The notes under the pieces: model-generated
Databases searched by the model: none
The model's input: the letters and a program-made list of their open reading frames with translations, nothing else
What the model was told of the DNA's origin: nothing
Assembly (NCBI RefSeq): GCF_009649845.1
Contig: NZ_WJIE01000006.1
Span: 682,001 to 746,000 of the forward strand
Origin: Polyangium spumosum
GTDB lineage: Bacteria > Myxococcota_A > Polyangia > Polyangiales > Polyangiaceae
DNA: 64,000 nucleotides
Direction of reading: 5' to 3'
Made by a program: the position numbers and the translations under genes
Shown here: piece after piece, positions 42,867-51,822 of the stretch
Numbering within the stretch: the first letter of the stretch is position 1
How the letters are laid out: every line of letters begins with the position of its first letter

Positions 42867-45422
42867 ATGCCCAATCTCGAGCTCTCGTTCGCGTCGGGGA
42901 TCGACTCTCTCAGCGTGCGCCATTTCGTGGTCGAGGAGGGGCTGTCCACGCTCTTCCGCGTCAAGGTGACCGCCCGCTCGCCGGACGACAGCATCGATCT
43001 CGAGGAGATCCTCGGGCAGCCGGCGCGCTTCCGCATCGCCGCGGGCCTGCCGTTCCTCCAGACCGACGCGCGCGTCTGGGGCGGCGTCGTGAGCCATTTC
43101 GAGCAGACACGCGTGGAGAAGACGGGGCTGTCCACGTACGAGCTGGTCATCGTCCCCGCGCTCTGGCTGCTCACGCAGCGGCGCAACCACCGGCTCTTCC
43201 AGCACATCGCCATTCCCGACATCGTGGACGAGCTGCTCGCGGAGTGGGGGATCGAGCTGGTCTGGGCGATCGACCGGAGCGCATACCCCAAGCTGGAGCT
43301 GCGGACCCAGTATGGCGAGAGCGACCACGACTTTTTTTGCAGGCTGCTCGAGGAGGCCGGGATCACCTACCATTTTCGTGATGATCCGGAGATCGGCTCG
43401 CGCCTCGTCTTGACGGATCGGCCCCACGCCGGCGCCCCGCGCGCCGGGCAGCCCATCACGTTCGTGGACAGCCCCGGGCAGGCCGAGGTCGGCGAGAAGG
43501 AGTACGTCACGGCCTTGAGGCTGGGTCACGAGGTGCGGCCGGGCCGGTATACCCTCCGCGATTTCGATTTCCGCAACCCCGACTTCCAGCTCTTCAGCCA
43601 GGCCGCGCCCGCCGCGGGCCCCGAGGCGCGTTACGAGCAGTACCATTACGAGCCGAGCGTGATGCTCGTCGAGCAGAGCCACGGCGCCGACATGAGCTCC
43701 GTCCCGACGGGCGGCACGCCCGTGAGCGACGACAAGGGCGTGGCGCGGTTCCACCAGCCTTCGGGCACCCGCCGCGCCCGCGTGGCCCTGGAGAGCCAGC
43801 GCGCCGCGCGCAGGCAGGTCCGCTTCGAGACGAACGTCATCGACCTCTGGCCAGGCCAGATCCTCACCCTCACGGGCCACCCGCGCGACGATATCAGCGG
43901 CCAGCGCCTCCTGATGACGCGCTTCCGCATCGAGGGAGATCCCACGGAGGAGTGGACGATGCGCGGCACGGCGCAGTTCGCCGTCCATCCCCACCGGCCC
44001 CCGCAGGTCACGCCGAAGCCGCGCATCCACGGCATGCAGAGCGCCATCGTCGCCGGCCCGCCCGGCGAGGAGATTTACACCGATGAGTTTGGCCGGGTAC
44101 GCGTCCAGCTCCACTGGGACCGCGAGGGCAAGAGCGACGACAATAGCTCCATCTGGATGCGCGTGAGCCAGGGCTGGGCGGGGGGAGGCTTCGGGCTCTT
44201 CACCATCCCGCGCGTAGGCCACGAGGTGCTCGTGTCCTTCCTCGACGGCGACCCCGACAGCCCCATCGTGGTGGGCCGCGTCTTCAATGGGAGCGCGCAG
44301 GTCCCCTACAAGCTGCCCGACAACAAGACCGTCAGCACCTTCCGATCGAAGAGCTCCCCGGGCTCGGACGGCTTCAACGAGATCCGGTTCGAGGACGCGA
44401 CGGAGCGCGAGCACCTGTACATCCAGGCCCAGAAGGACATGGATACCCTCGTCAAGAACGACGAGATGCACGCCGTCGGCCGGGACGCGACGCGGGTCGT
44501 TCACAAGGACGAGACCCTCACCGTCGGGCACAACCGGAGCAAGGTGGTCCATTTCAACGAGCTGGAGACCACGGGCCTGAACCGCAATGTCACGGTGGGC
44601 GCCAACCGCAACACGACGGTGGGCGTGGACGATAGCACCCTGGTCGGCGGCAAGTATTCGGTGACCATGGCCCGCGGGCTCACGGCCAAGCTCCCCGACG
44701 CGCTGAGCAAGCTGATGAACGGCCCGCTCGCGCCCGTGCTGAGTGGCCCCATCACCTCCGTGCTCGGGATGATCCCCATCGCGCCCCTCGGCGGCGCGCG
44801 GGACCTCCTCGAGGCGGTGCAGCGCGGCCCGCTCTCGATCCTGCGCAGCCTGGCGCCGGAGACCTTCGAGAACGTGCTCGGCGTGCTCACGGGGTTCGTC
44901 GATGACCCGGGCCCTCCGCCCACTTCATTCGAGATGGTCGACCGCAAGATCACGCTGACCACCGGGGAGGCCTCCATCGTCCTCGACGGCCCCAACATCA
45001 CGATGATGGCCGAGGGCAACATCATGCTCCACGCCCGCGGAAACGTGGGCGTCATGGGCGATAAAGAGGCCGCCCTCGCGGGGCAGGAAAAGACCCTGGT
45101 GCTCTCCCGGGCGAACGACGTGATCGTGCAAGCCGCGAAAGACGTCCACCTGAACCCCTTCGACCTGTCGCCGGAGCGCGCGGGGGCCGCCGAGGCCGTG
45201 GAGTATCCTCCGCTCGACGAGCTCGCCGAGAGCTGCCCGCTCTGCGGCGGCCTCCTGGGGGAGGACGAGCACGGCACGTATTGCCTCCGCCTGCGCGAGG
45301 AGCAAAAGACCTGCCCCGTCTGCGGCGGGTCGCTCATCGAGCACGAGGACGGCACCGTGAGCTGCTCGCGCTCGGCTGGCGCAGGCGGAGCGACAGAGAC
45401 GGAGCCTGCAGAGAGCCGCTGA
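42867..45422 (+). CDS. vgrG: Type VI secretion tip protein VgrG with C-terminal zinc ribbons
   Basis: An 851-residue VgrG. The gp27-like N-terminus (FASGIDSLSVRHFVVEEGLSTLFRV), the gp5 OB fold (GKSDDNSSIWMRVSQGWAGGGFGLFTIPRVGHEVLVSFLDGDPDSPIVVGRVFNG) and a beta-helix with repeated Val/Gly/Asn turns (ETTGLNRNVTVGANRNTTVGVDD) are all present. After the spike comes a helical insertion (about 600-670), then a DUF2345-like part. The end, from Cys790, carries two zinc ribbons (CPLCGGLLGEDEHGTYC and CPVCGGSLIEHEDGTVSC), which is not standard for VgrG and probably serves to dock cargo. No T6SS sheath or membrane genes are in the window, so this is an orphan effector cassette. Confidence 0.92.
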   Translation: MPNLELSFASGIDSLSVRHFVVEEGLSTLFRVKVTARSPDDSIDLEEILGQPARFRIAAGLPFLQTDARVWGGVVSHFEQTRVEKTGLSTYELVIVPALWLLTQRRNHRLFQHIAIPDIVDELLAEWGIELVWAIDRSAYPKLELRTQYGESDHDFFCRLLEEAGITYHFRDDPEIGSRLVLTDRPHAGAPRAGQPITFVDSPGQAEVGEKEYVTALRLGHEVRPGRYTLRDFDFRNPDFQLFSQAAPAAGPEARYEQYHYEPSVMLVEQSHGADMSSVPTGGTPVSDDKGVARFHQPSGTRRARVALESQRAARRQVRFETNVIDLWPGQILTLTGHPRDDISGQRLLMTRFRIEGDPTEEWTMRGTAQFAVHPHRPPQVTPKPRIHGMQSAIVAGPPGEEIYTDEFGRVRVQLHWDREGKSDDNSSIWMRVSQGWAGGGFGLFTIPRVGHEVLVSFLDGDPDSPIVVGRVFNGSAQVPYKLPDNKTVSTFRSKSSPGSDGFNEIRFEDATEREHLYIQAQKDMDTLVKNDEMHAVGRDATRVVHKDETLTVGHNRSKVVHFNELETTGLNRNVTVGANRNTTVGVDDSTLVGGKYSVTMARGLTAKLPDALSKLMNGPLAPVLSGPITSVLGMIPIAPLGGARDLLEAVQRGPLSILRSLAPETFENVLGVLTGFVDDPGPPPTSFEMVDRKITLTTGEASIVLDGPNITMMAEGNIMLHARGNVGVMGDKEAALAGQEKTLVLSRANDVIVQAAKDVHLNPFDLSPERAGAAEAVEYPPLDELAESCPLCGGLLGEDEHGTYCLRLREEQKTCPVCGGSLIEHEDGTVSCSRSAGAGGATETEPAESR

Positions 45423-45440
45423 GGCGACAGGGCCCTGACC

Positions 45441-47831
45441 ATGGATGTCCGCCCTCTCTGCCCGCTGCCCGCCACGTCCGTCCTCTTTCGGCCCAGGGAG
45501 AAGCGCTGGGCGCTGGCCGTGGTTTGCAAAGCGACGTACCAGCTCTTGCCGGGGACGCTCGCGCTCGCCATGAACCAGGAGCCCCTTTACGAGCAGGATC
45601 GGTGCTCGGGTCAGGGCGGGTTCACGAGCGTGGATCGCCCCGCCGATCTCGTGCCCCTCAAGCCCCGCGTGGACGTCGTGCTCGTCGGGTCGGCCTATGC
45701 GCCGAAGGGGCCGCTCTTGCGCTCCATTCCTGTGCGGCTCGTGGTGGGCGAGCTCGAGAAGGCGCTGGAGGTCAGCCCCCCGCGCACGCTCGACGCGGGC
45801 GGCGTGACACGCGAGGCAGCCCCTCTCGCGTCGGCGCCGCTGCGCCAGATCCTCCCCGCGGGCCTCGGCCCGATCGCCGCGACCTGGCCCGCGCGACGCG
45901 ACCGGCTGGGCGCCCGCGCTGCGGCCTTCCGGGACGGGGCCTGGCATAACGAGACCCTCGGCGACGATTTCGACCTCGCCTATTTCCAGGTCGCCCCGCC
46001 GGACCAGCAACTGGAGTCGCTGCGCGCGGACGCGCGGATTGTCCTGGAAAACCTGCTGCCCGACACGCCCCGCTGCGTGACGCGCCTCCCCGGCCTCGCC
46101 CCGCGCGCCTTTTTGAGCGCGCCTGGCCGGGAAGGCATGCCCCTCGCGCTCCGCCCGGATACGCTCCTCATCGACACCAACCGCGGCATCTGCACGGTGA
46201 CGTACCGCGGGCGGCTCGATCTCTCGCGCCCGACCGATCGCGGCGTCGTCTACATCCTCCTCGAGGGAGCGGGCGAGACCACGACCTGGAGCGACGTCGA
46301 GGCCCTCTTGCGCTCGCCGGACGAGATCACCAGCGATAGCTGGCGCGGGGTTCCTTCGGTCACGTCGGTCACGAGCGTCATGGACGCCGCGCGCTCGGGC
46401 GCGCGCGACACGAATACGACCGTCGAGTTCGACTCCGCCTCGCTGCGCAACATGACCCCGGTCCTGCCCTTCAGCGAAAAGGGCGCGCCTCCTCCCGCGC
46501 CGCGCGTGCCGCGGCCCGCGTCCACGAATGCCGTCGACGTCGATGACGAGGCGCGCACCGCCGTCATGGACATCGACGGAATGCGCGCCGAGCAAGCGCG
46601 TCGCTCCGTGCTGCCCTTCATCCAGCCCTCCTCGCCGGCCGCGCCGCTCATCACGCCGCCGTCCTTCAGCCCGCCGCCGATCCCGCCCAGCGCTCCGGGC
46701 CCCGCCGTATTCCACGGCGCGCCGCCCGTGCCGCCCCCTTCATTCGGCCCGCCGCCCGTGGCGACTCCTCCCGCGCCTCCCGCTGCGCCGCCGCCCTGGG
46801 AGCCCCGCGGCTTCGGAGCGCCCAAGGTCCCGGTCCCCTTCGCCCAGCCGCCCTCGACGACCGCGCCGAATAGCCCTGCCAAACCTGCAGACCTCGATCC
46901 GACCTTCCTCTCCGCCGCGGGTTATGCAGGCTTGCTCTCGGCTTCGAATGCCGCCGCGCGCGGGGAGGGGCCGGGCCTCGCGAGCCAGGCGAGGCAAGGC
47001 GCCGAGGGGGACGGGGCGGAGGCCCCGGCGCGCGCCGCGGGCAAGCCGATCGAGCTGATCTGGTACGATCCGGCGTGCGTCACGCGCATGAAGAAGCACC
47101 CCGCGTGGGGGCCGATGTTCAAGCCTCCCCCGAAGGCGCCTGCCCCGGAGCGGGGCAAACCCCCCGCGCCGCCGCCCTCGCAGGAGGCGATCGAAGAGGC
47201 CCAGAAGGCGGAGGTCTTCAACGTGTTGTCGCGCGCGGAGCCCTCCCCCGAGGGCGCGTACGCGCGTGCCGGAGACGCGGACGCGGAGGGCACGCCGCTC
47301 CACCTGCTCTCCGGGACGTTGTCCTTTCCGCTCGACGACATCCAGACGCTCAAGCTCACCGCCGCGACGGCGGCCCCGCTCGCGGCGAGCGACAAGAAGC
47401 TGCGGGAGCTGCTCGAGCTCGTGGAGAACGTGCTCGAGATGCCGCTCGAGGGTGTCCCCGAGGTGACGACCGGCTTCGTCCAGCGGGTTCGTGACGCGTG
47501 GTCGAGCGCCAACCGCCTCATGCCGCCCGATTACCTCGTGATGCACACCGAGCGGCTCCTCTTGAACCAGCGCCACTACCAGAAACGCGATCTGCTCGAC
47601 GACACGTGGATCCGCGCTCTCTTCTCGCCCGAGGCGTCGTCGTCGCAGATACCGGCGTACGTGCCGGCGAAGCTGTCGAAGCGATTGCCTCTCTTTCGCC
47701 ACTTCTCCGCGCGCCTCCTCGTGGAGGTCCTGCCGCAGCAGGACATGTACGAGACGCACCCTGTCGCGCTGCGTGTCGCCGCCGTCGCCCGGCTGCTCGA
47801 CGCGCCGCCGCCCGCCAAGCCCAAAGCCTGA
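45441..47831 (+). CDS. DUF2169-domain T6SS adaptor/chaperone with long Pro-rich linker
   Basis: A 796-residue protein. Residues about 1-300 form a DUF2169 domain (VVCKATYQLLPGTLALA; DVVLVGSAYAPKGP), which in other T6SS loci helps load effectors onto VgrG. Residues about 340-530 are Pro/Ala-rich and likely disordered. The C-terminal part (about 535-796) is an uncharacterised helical domain starting IELIWYDPACVTRMKKHPAW, which also occurs in other DUF2169-like proteins of myxobacteria. It follows vgrG by 18 bases and completes the cassette. It is probably the cargo chaperone; the effector itself may be the first or second gene of the cassette. Confidence 0.82.
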   Translation: MDVRPLCPLPATSVLFRPREKRWALAVVCKATYQLLPGTLALAMNQEPLYEQDRCSGQGGFTSVDRPADLVPLKPRVDVVLVGSAYAPKGPLLRSIPVRLVVGELEKALEVSPPRTLDAGGVTREAAPLASAPLRQILPAGLGPIAATWPARRDRLGARAAAFRDGAWHNETLGDDFDLAYFQVAPPDQQLESLRADARIVLENLLPDTPRCVTRLPGLAPRAFLSAPGREGMPLALRPDTLLIDTNRGICTVTYRGRLDLSRPTDRGVVYILLEGAGETTTWSDVEALLRSPDEITSDSWRGVPSVTSVTSVMDAARSGARDTNTTVEFDSASLRNMTPVLPFSEKGAPPPAPRVPRPASTNAVDVDDEARTAVMDIDGMRAEQARRSVLPFIQPSSPAAPLITPPSFSPPPIPPSAPGPAVFHGAPPVPPPSFGPPPVATPPAPPAAPPPWEPRGFGAPKVPVPFAQPPSTTAPNSPAKPADLDPTFLSAAGYAGLLSASNAAARGEGPGLASQARQGAEGDGAEAPARAAGKPIELIWYDPACVTRMKKHPAWGPMFKPPPKAPAPERGKPPAPPPSQEAIEEAQKAEVFNVLSRAEPSPEGAYARAGDADAEGTPLHLLSGTLSFPLDDIQTLKLTAATAAPLAASDKKLRELLELVENVLEMPLEGVPEVTTGFVQRVRDAWSSANRLMPPDYLVMHTERLLLNQRHYQKRDLLDDTWIRALFSPEASSSQIPAYVPAKLSKRLPLFRHFSARLLVEVLPQQDMYETHPVALRVAAVARLLDAPPPAKPKA

Positions 47832-47855
47832 TTCTCCCGTCCCTGCCTCGCGGGC

Positions 47856-49865
47856 TTATCTCCGCCCGACCTTCTGCTCGAGCTCCGCCCACCGGATCCG
47901 CATGACCACGGGGCGGCCGTGCGGGCAATGGCCGGCGAAATCGACCTCGTCGAGGGCGCGGAAGAGCGCCTCGGCTTCCTCCTTCGAGACGAGGTCGCCG
48001 GCGCGGATCGAGCCGTGGCAGGCCATCGTGGCGAGGGCGAGGTCGACGGCGCCGGAGAACGCGCGCTCGCCGACACGCGAGAGCTCGGAGAGCAGGTCCC
48101 GCAAGAGGACGGCGGGTGTCGCGCGGGCGGCGAGGATCTGCGGGACGGCCGTGATGGCCGCGTCGCGCATGCCGCGCAGCGAGACCTCGAGGCCAGTGCG
48201 GCCGATGGCGTCCTGCGCCTCCTCGATGATCGCCGCCTCCTCGGCCGTGACCGTGACCATTTCGGGGATCAGCAGCCTCTGCGAGGCGACGGCGCGGGTC
48301 TCATAGGCCCGCCGGAGCCTTTCGAAGGTGACGCGCTCGGCCGCGGCGTGCTGGTCGAGCACGAAGAGCCCGTCCTGCCCCTCGCAGACGAGGAACGTGC
48401 GCCGGACCTGCGCGACGAACGAGAGCGAGCCGAACGCGCCGGGGCGCTCTCCCGCCTGCATTCGCTCCTCCGCCGTCGGGTACACGCGCGGCGGCGCGGC
48501 CATCGGCGGCGGGATCGGGGCGGCTGCGGGCAAGGGAGGTGGCGTCGCGTCGCCGGCGAGCCCCCACGGGTCGGGCTCGGGTGGCGTGGGAAGGGTGTGT
48601 CCTTGATTTACATTGCGCGGCTCTGGCAGGGGGAGCTCGCCGGAGCCGCTCCAGGTCGTGACCGGCGGCGCGGCCTCCTCCTGCGGCTTCTGTTTTCGCT
48701 GACCGAAGGGAGCGGGGTCCGCGGGGGCGGGCGCGGGAGGTTTGCCGAAGAGCCCGGGCAAAAACGCCGTCGCGGGCGGCGGGGGCGCGGCGGGCTCGGG
48801 CGGGGGGCGGGGCTCCTCGGCGCGGTTTTTATGGTAATGCGACCACGGCGAGGCCCCCGGCGCGGGCAAACCAAAGGCGCGGGCCAGCGGCGCCGCGATG
48901 ATCTTGTAGAGCGCGTCCTGGATCGCGCGGCCGTCGGCGAAGCGGACCTCGGCCTTCTGCGGGTGCACGTTCACGTCGACGAGCTCGGGCGGCAGGTCGA
49001 TGTGGACCACGCCGACGGGATAACGGCCGGGCTCGAGCACGCTGCCGTAGGCGTTGGCGACCATGCGCGCGAGGGTGCGGTCCTTGACGGGGCGGCCGTT
49101 CACGAAAAACAAAAGCCGCGTCGCGCCCGCGCGCGCTCGTTCGGGTCGCGAGAGGAACGCCTCCACGATCATCGGTCCACGCTCGCCGCGGCACGCCGCG
49201 AGCGGCTCGTCGTCGAAGACGTCCACGGCGCGCGCCTCGCGGCTCTGCGTGCGTAACCACTCGCGCGCGACGCGCCCGTCCCGCGCGAGCACGAGCGTGA
49301 CCTCGGGGCGACAGAGCGCCGCGGCCTCGACGACCTCGGTGACGTGCGCGCTCTCCGTGCTCACGGCGCGCAGGAACTTGCGCCGCGCGGGCACGTTGAA
49401 GAAGAGGTCGCGCACCTCGATGCTCGTGCCCGCCGGTGCGCCGCACGGGCCGACGTCGGCGGGGCTGCCGCCCTCGATGCGCACGAGCGTGCCCTCGTCG
49501 TCCTCGGCCCGGCGCGTGCGCAGCGAGAAGCGGCTGACGCTGGCGATCGAGGGGAGCGCCTCGCCGCGGAAGCCGAAGCTCTGGATGCGGCGCAGGTCGT
49601 CGATCGATCCGATCTTGCTCGTCGCGTGGCGCAGGACGGCGAGCGTCGCGTCCTTTCGGTCCATGCCGGTGCCGTCGTCGGTGACGCGCACGAGCTGTAC
49701 GCCGCCGCCCTCGATGTCGACGCGGATCCTGCGCGCGCGCGCGTCGAGCGCGTTCTCGACGAGCTCCTTCACCACGCTCGCGGGCCGCTCGACGACCTCG
49801 CCGGCTGCGATCTGGTTGGCGAGGTCGTCCGGAAGGACGTGGACACGCCCGGAGAGCTCGGTCAC
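47856..49865 (-). CDS. mutL: DNA mismatch repair protein MutL
   Basis: A 669-residue MutL. The N-terminal GHKL ATPase is complete: IAAGEVVERPASVVKELVENALDA, DDGTGM and GFRGEALPSIASV. A long Pro/Ala linker (about 350-460) leads to the dimerisation domain, which contains the metal-dependent nicking motif DQHAAAERVTFE together with ACHGSI and CPHGRP. This is therefore the endonuclease type found in species without MutH. It acts with MutS to nick the strand that carries a mismatch. The GTG at 49865 overlaps the upstream gene's stop (GTGA at 49862-49865), so translation is coupled to a membrane protein gene. Confidence 0.96.
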   Translation of the reverse strand: MTELSGRVHVLPDDLANQIAAGEVVERPASVVKELVENALDARARRIRVDIEGGGVQLVRVTDDGTGMDRKDATLAVLRHATSKIGSIDDLRRIQSFGFRGEALPSIASVSRFSLRTRRAEDDEGTLVRIEGGSPADVGPCGAPAGTSIEVRDLFFNVPARRKFLRAVSTESAHVTEVVEAAALCRPEVTLVLARDGRVAREWLRTQSREARAVDVFDDEPLAACRGERGPMIVEAFLSRPERARAGATRLLFFVNGRPVKDRTLARMVANAYGSVLEPGRYPVGVVHIDLPPELVDVNVHPQKAEVRFADGRAIQDALYKIIAAPLARAFGLPAPGASPWSHYHKNRAEEPRPPPEPAAPPPPATAFLPGLFGKPPAPAPADPAPFGQRKQKPQEEAAPPVTTWSGSGELPLPEPRNVNQGHTLPTPPEPDPWGLAGDATPPPLPAAAPIPPPMAAPPRVYPTAEERMQAGERPGAFGSLSFVAQVRRTFLVCEGQDGLFVLDQHAAAERVTFERLRRAYETRAVASQRLLIPEMVTVTAEEAAIIEEAQDAIGRTGLEVSLRGMRDAAITAVPQILAARATPAVLLRDLLSELSRVGERAFSGAVDLALATMACHGSIRAGDLVSKEEAEALFRALDEVDFAGHCPHGRPVVMRIRWAELEQKVGRR

Positions 49866-50557
49866 GAGTCCTCGGTCTGCTCTTGGGCGGCCGCGACCGC
49901 TTCGAAAAACGCCTTCGTGCGTGGGCTCGTCAGCGTGATGGCCGCGAGCACGAGCGACCCCACGTCGAACAGGATGAGCCGCATGCGTGGCACCCAGAGC
50001 CACACGCGGCGGTTCATCAAGTAGCTCGACCAGTACTCCTGCTCGGCGGGCGGCGCGCTCGCGGGCAGCGTCGGCAGCACGTCGTTCACGCGCATGATGC
50101 TGTCGACCCACGCGTACCGCGCGTCACGCAGGAGCCAGAAGATCAAGATCGCGAGCGCCGCGTTCGCGACGAGCGCCTGCATCGCGAGCACGCGCGCCCC
50201 GGGCCTGCCGCTCATGGCCATGCCCGCGGCGATCACGAGCAGCACGGAGAGCAAGAAGCGGCCGGCGAAGAGCGGGAAGGCGAGCTGCCCCGCCTCGCCG
50301 AGCGTGCGCATCCACGCGGCCGCTTGCAGGGCCATGAGGGCCTCGATCGGCTCCGCCGCGTCCTTCAGCGACAGCGTCATGCCCGCGACGTCGGGCAGGT
50401 TGCCCTCGCGCAGGTAGACGAGCGTCGCGAACGCCTCGGAGAGGCCCTGCACGCCGATGAGCCATGCGAGGACCATGGCCGCGACGAGATACCAGGGCCG
50501 CGGCGAGCGCCTGCGCGCGGACGAGGGTGAGGGCGGAGGCGGCGCGGAGGTGCTCAC
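49862..50557 (-). CDS. Predicted four-helix membrane protein
   Basis: A 231-residue inner membrane protein with a Pro/Ser-rich N-terminus and four hydrophobic segments: YLVAAMVLAWLIGVQGLS (about 22-40), LAFPLFAGRFLLSVLLVIAAG (about 93-113), VANAALAILIFWLL (about 128-142) and LILFDVGSLVLAAITL (about 195-212). No family recognised. It overlaps mutL by four bases. Divergent from rpoH across about 100 bases. The function is unknown. Confidence 0.75.
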   Translation of the reverse strand: MSTSAPPPPSPSSARRRSPRPWYLVAAMVLAWLIGVQGLSEAFATLVYLREGNLPDVAGMTLSLKDAAEPIEALMALQAAAWMRTLGEAGQLAFPLFAGRFLLSVLLVIAAGMAMSGRPGARVLAMQALVANAALAILIFWLLRDARYAWVDSIMRVNDVLPTLPASAPPAEQEYWSSYLMNRRVWLWVPRMRLILFDVGSLVLAAITLTSPRTKAFFEAVAAAQEQTEDS

Positions 50558-50655
50558 GCGAGGGGGGCTCTAGCACGTTCCTGCGGGGCCGCGAACCGTG
50601 AGGTGGCGCGGAGCGGTCCACGTGTACTAAGAAATTGCCCGCGAGAGGTACCGCG

Positions 50656-51819
50656 GTGGCCACCAAGAAGACCGAGCCGGGTAAAAAGACGACAAGAGCC
50701 TCGGCGGGCGGGGCGACCAAGCGGGGGAAGCGGACGGATGCGTCTGCCGCGGCGAAAGCCGAGCGGCGAGCCTCCGACGCCGATCCCGCCGAGGCCGCCG
50801 AGGGCGGCGGGGACGACGAGGGCCACGCAGCCGAGTCCGAGGGCTCGGATGTCGAGGTGATCGAGGTCGAGGGCGAGGTCGTCGACGAGGACGTCGACGC
50901 CGGCTCCTTCGACAAACTCCCCCTCGCCCCGCGCAAGGCCGCCGCGCCGAAGAGCGACGCCGCGCTCTCGCGCACCGATCCCTTGCAGGCGTACCTGCGC
51001 GAGGTGCAGCGCCATCCGCTGCTCACGCCCGAGGAGGAGCAGAAGCTCACGCGGCACTACGTCGAGACGCAGGACGTCAAGACCGCCGCGCGCCTCGTCA
51101 CGGCGAACCTGCGCCTCGTGGTGAAGCTCGCGTACGAGTATCGCCGCGCCTACAAGAACATCATGGACCTCATCCAGGAGGGCAACATCGGCCTCATGCA
51201 GGCCGTGAAGCGGTACGACCCGTACCGCGGCGTGAAGCTCTCCTCGTACGCGGCGTGGTGGATACGCGCGTACATCCTCCGGTTCATCCTGAACAACTGG
51301 CGGCTCGTGAAGCTCGGCACGACGCAGGCGCAGCGCAAGCTCTTCTTCAACCTGAACAAGGAGAAGGCGCGGCTCGCGGCGATGGGCATCGAGCCCACGG
51401 CGGCCGAGATCGCGCGCCGTTTGTCGGTGGACGAGAGCGAGGTCGTCGACATGGATCGGCGCCTCTCGAGCGGCGAGGCCTCGCTCGACGCGCCCGTCGG
51501 CGACAGCGAGGGGCGCTCGGTGTCGCGTATCGATCTCATGCCCTCGTACACGACCGGACCGGACGCCGCCTACGAGTCGCAGGAGATGGACGAGATGGTG
51601 CGCGAGCGCCTCTCGAAGTTCCGCGAGACCCTGAAGGGCAAGGACATCATCATCTTCGACAAACGCATGGCGGCCGAGGATCCGCTGACGCTCCAGGAGC
51701 TCGGCGACGAGTTCGGCATCTCGCGCGAGCGCGTGCGCCAGCTCGAAGCGCGGCTGACCATGAAGCTGCGCGAGTACCTGAAAGAGGAGCTCGGCGACGC
51801 CGTCGGCGGCGCGAGGTAG
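50656..51819 (+). CDS. rpoH: RpoH-family (sigma-32 type) sigma factor with acidic N-terminal extension
   Basis: A 387-residue group 3/RpoH-like sigma factor. Region 2 is complete (NLRLVVKLAYEYRRAYKNIMDLIQEGNIGLMQAVKRYDPYRGVKLSSYAAWWIRAYI). The segment AQRKLFFNLNKEKARL matches the RpoH box that marks heat-shock sigma factors. Region 4 ends with LTLQELGDEFGISRERVRQLEARL. Myxobacteria use several RpoH relatives (SigB, SigC) in development, so it may serve stress or sporulation. The first 95 residues, rich in Lys, then Asp/Glu, are an unusual extension. I chose the GTG at 50656 because GAGAGG lies eight bases upstream; the in-frame TTG at 50635 lacks one. rsmI follows three bases after the stop. 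Confidence 0.9.
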   Translation: MATKKTEPGKKTTRASAGGATKRGKRTDASAAAKAERRASDADPAEAAEGGGDDEGHAAESEGSDVEVIEVEGEVVDEDVDAGSFDKLPLAPRKAAAPKSDAALSRTDPLQAYLREVQRHPLLTPEEEQKLTRHYVETQDVKTAARLVTANLRLVVKLAYEYRRAYKNIMDLIQEGNIGLMQAVKRYDPYRGVKLSSYAAWWIRAYILRFILNNWRLVKLGTTQAQRKLFFNLNKEKARLAAMGIEPTAAEIARRLSVDESEVVDMDRRLSSGEASLDAPVGDSEGRSVSRIDLMPSYTTGPDAAYESQEMDEMVRERLSKFRETLKGKDIIIFDKRMAAEDPLTLQELGDEFGISRERVRQLEARLTMKLREYLKEELGDAVGGAR

Positions 51820-51822
51820 GCC

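Noticed and set aside
41584-47831. Prophage or phage tail island
   Set aside because: Only the VgrG spike and T6SS-type adaptors are present; there is no sheath, tube, baseplate wedge, integrase or capsid gene.
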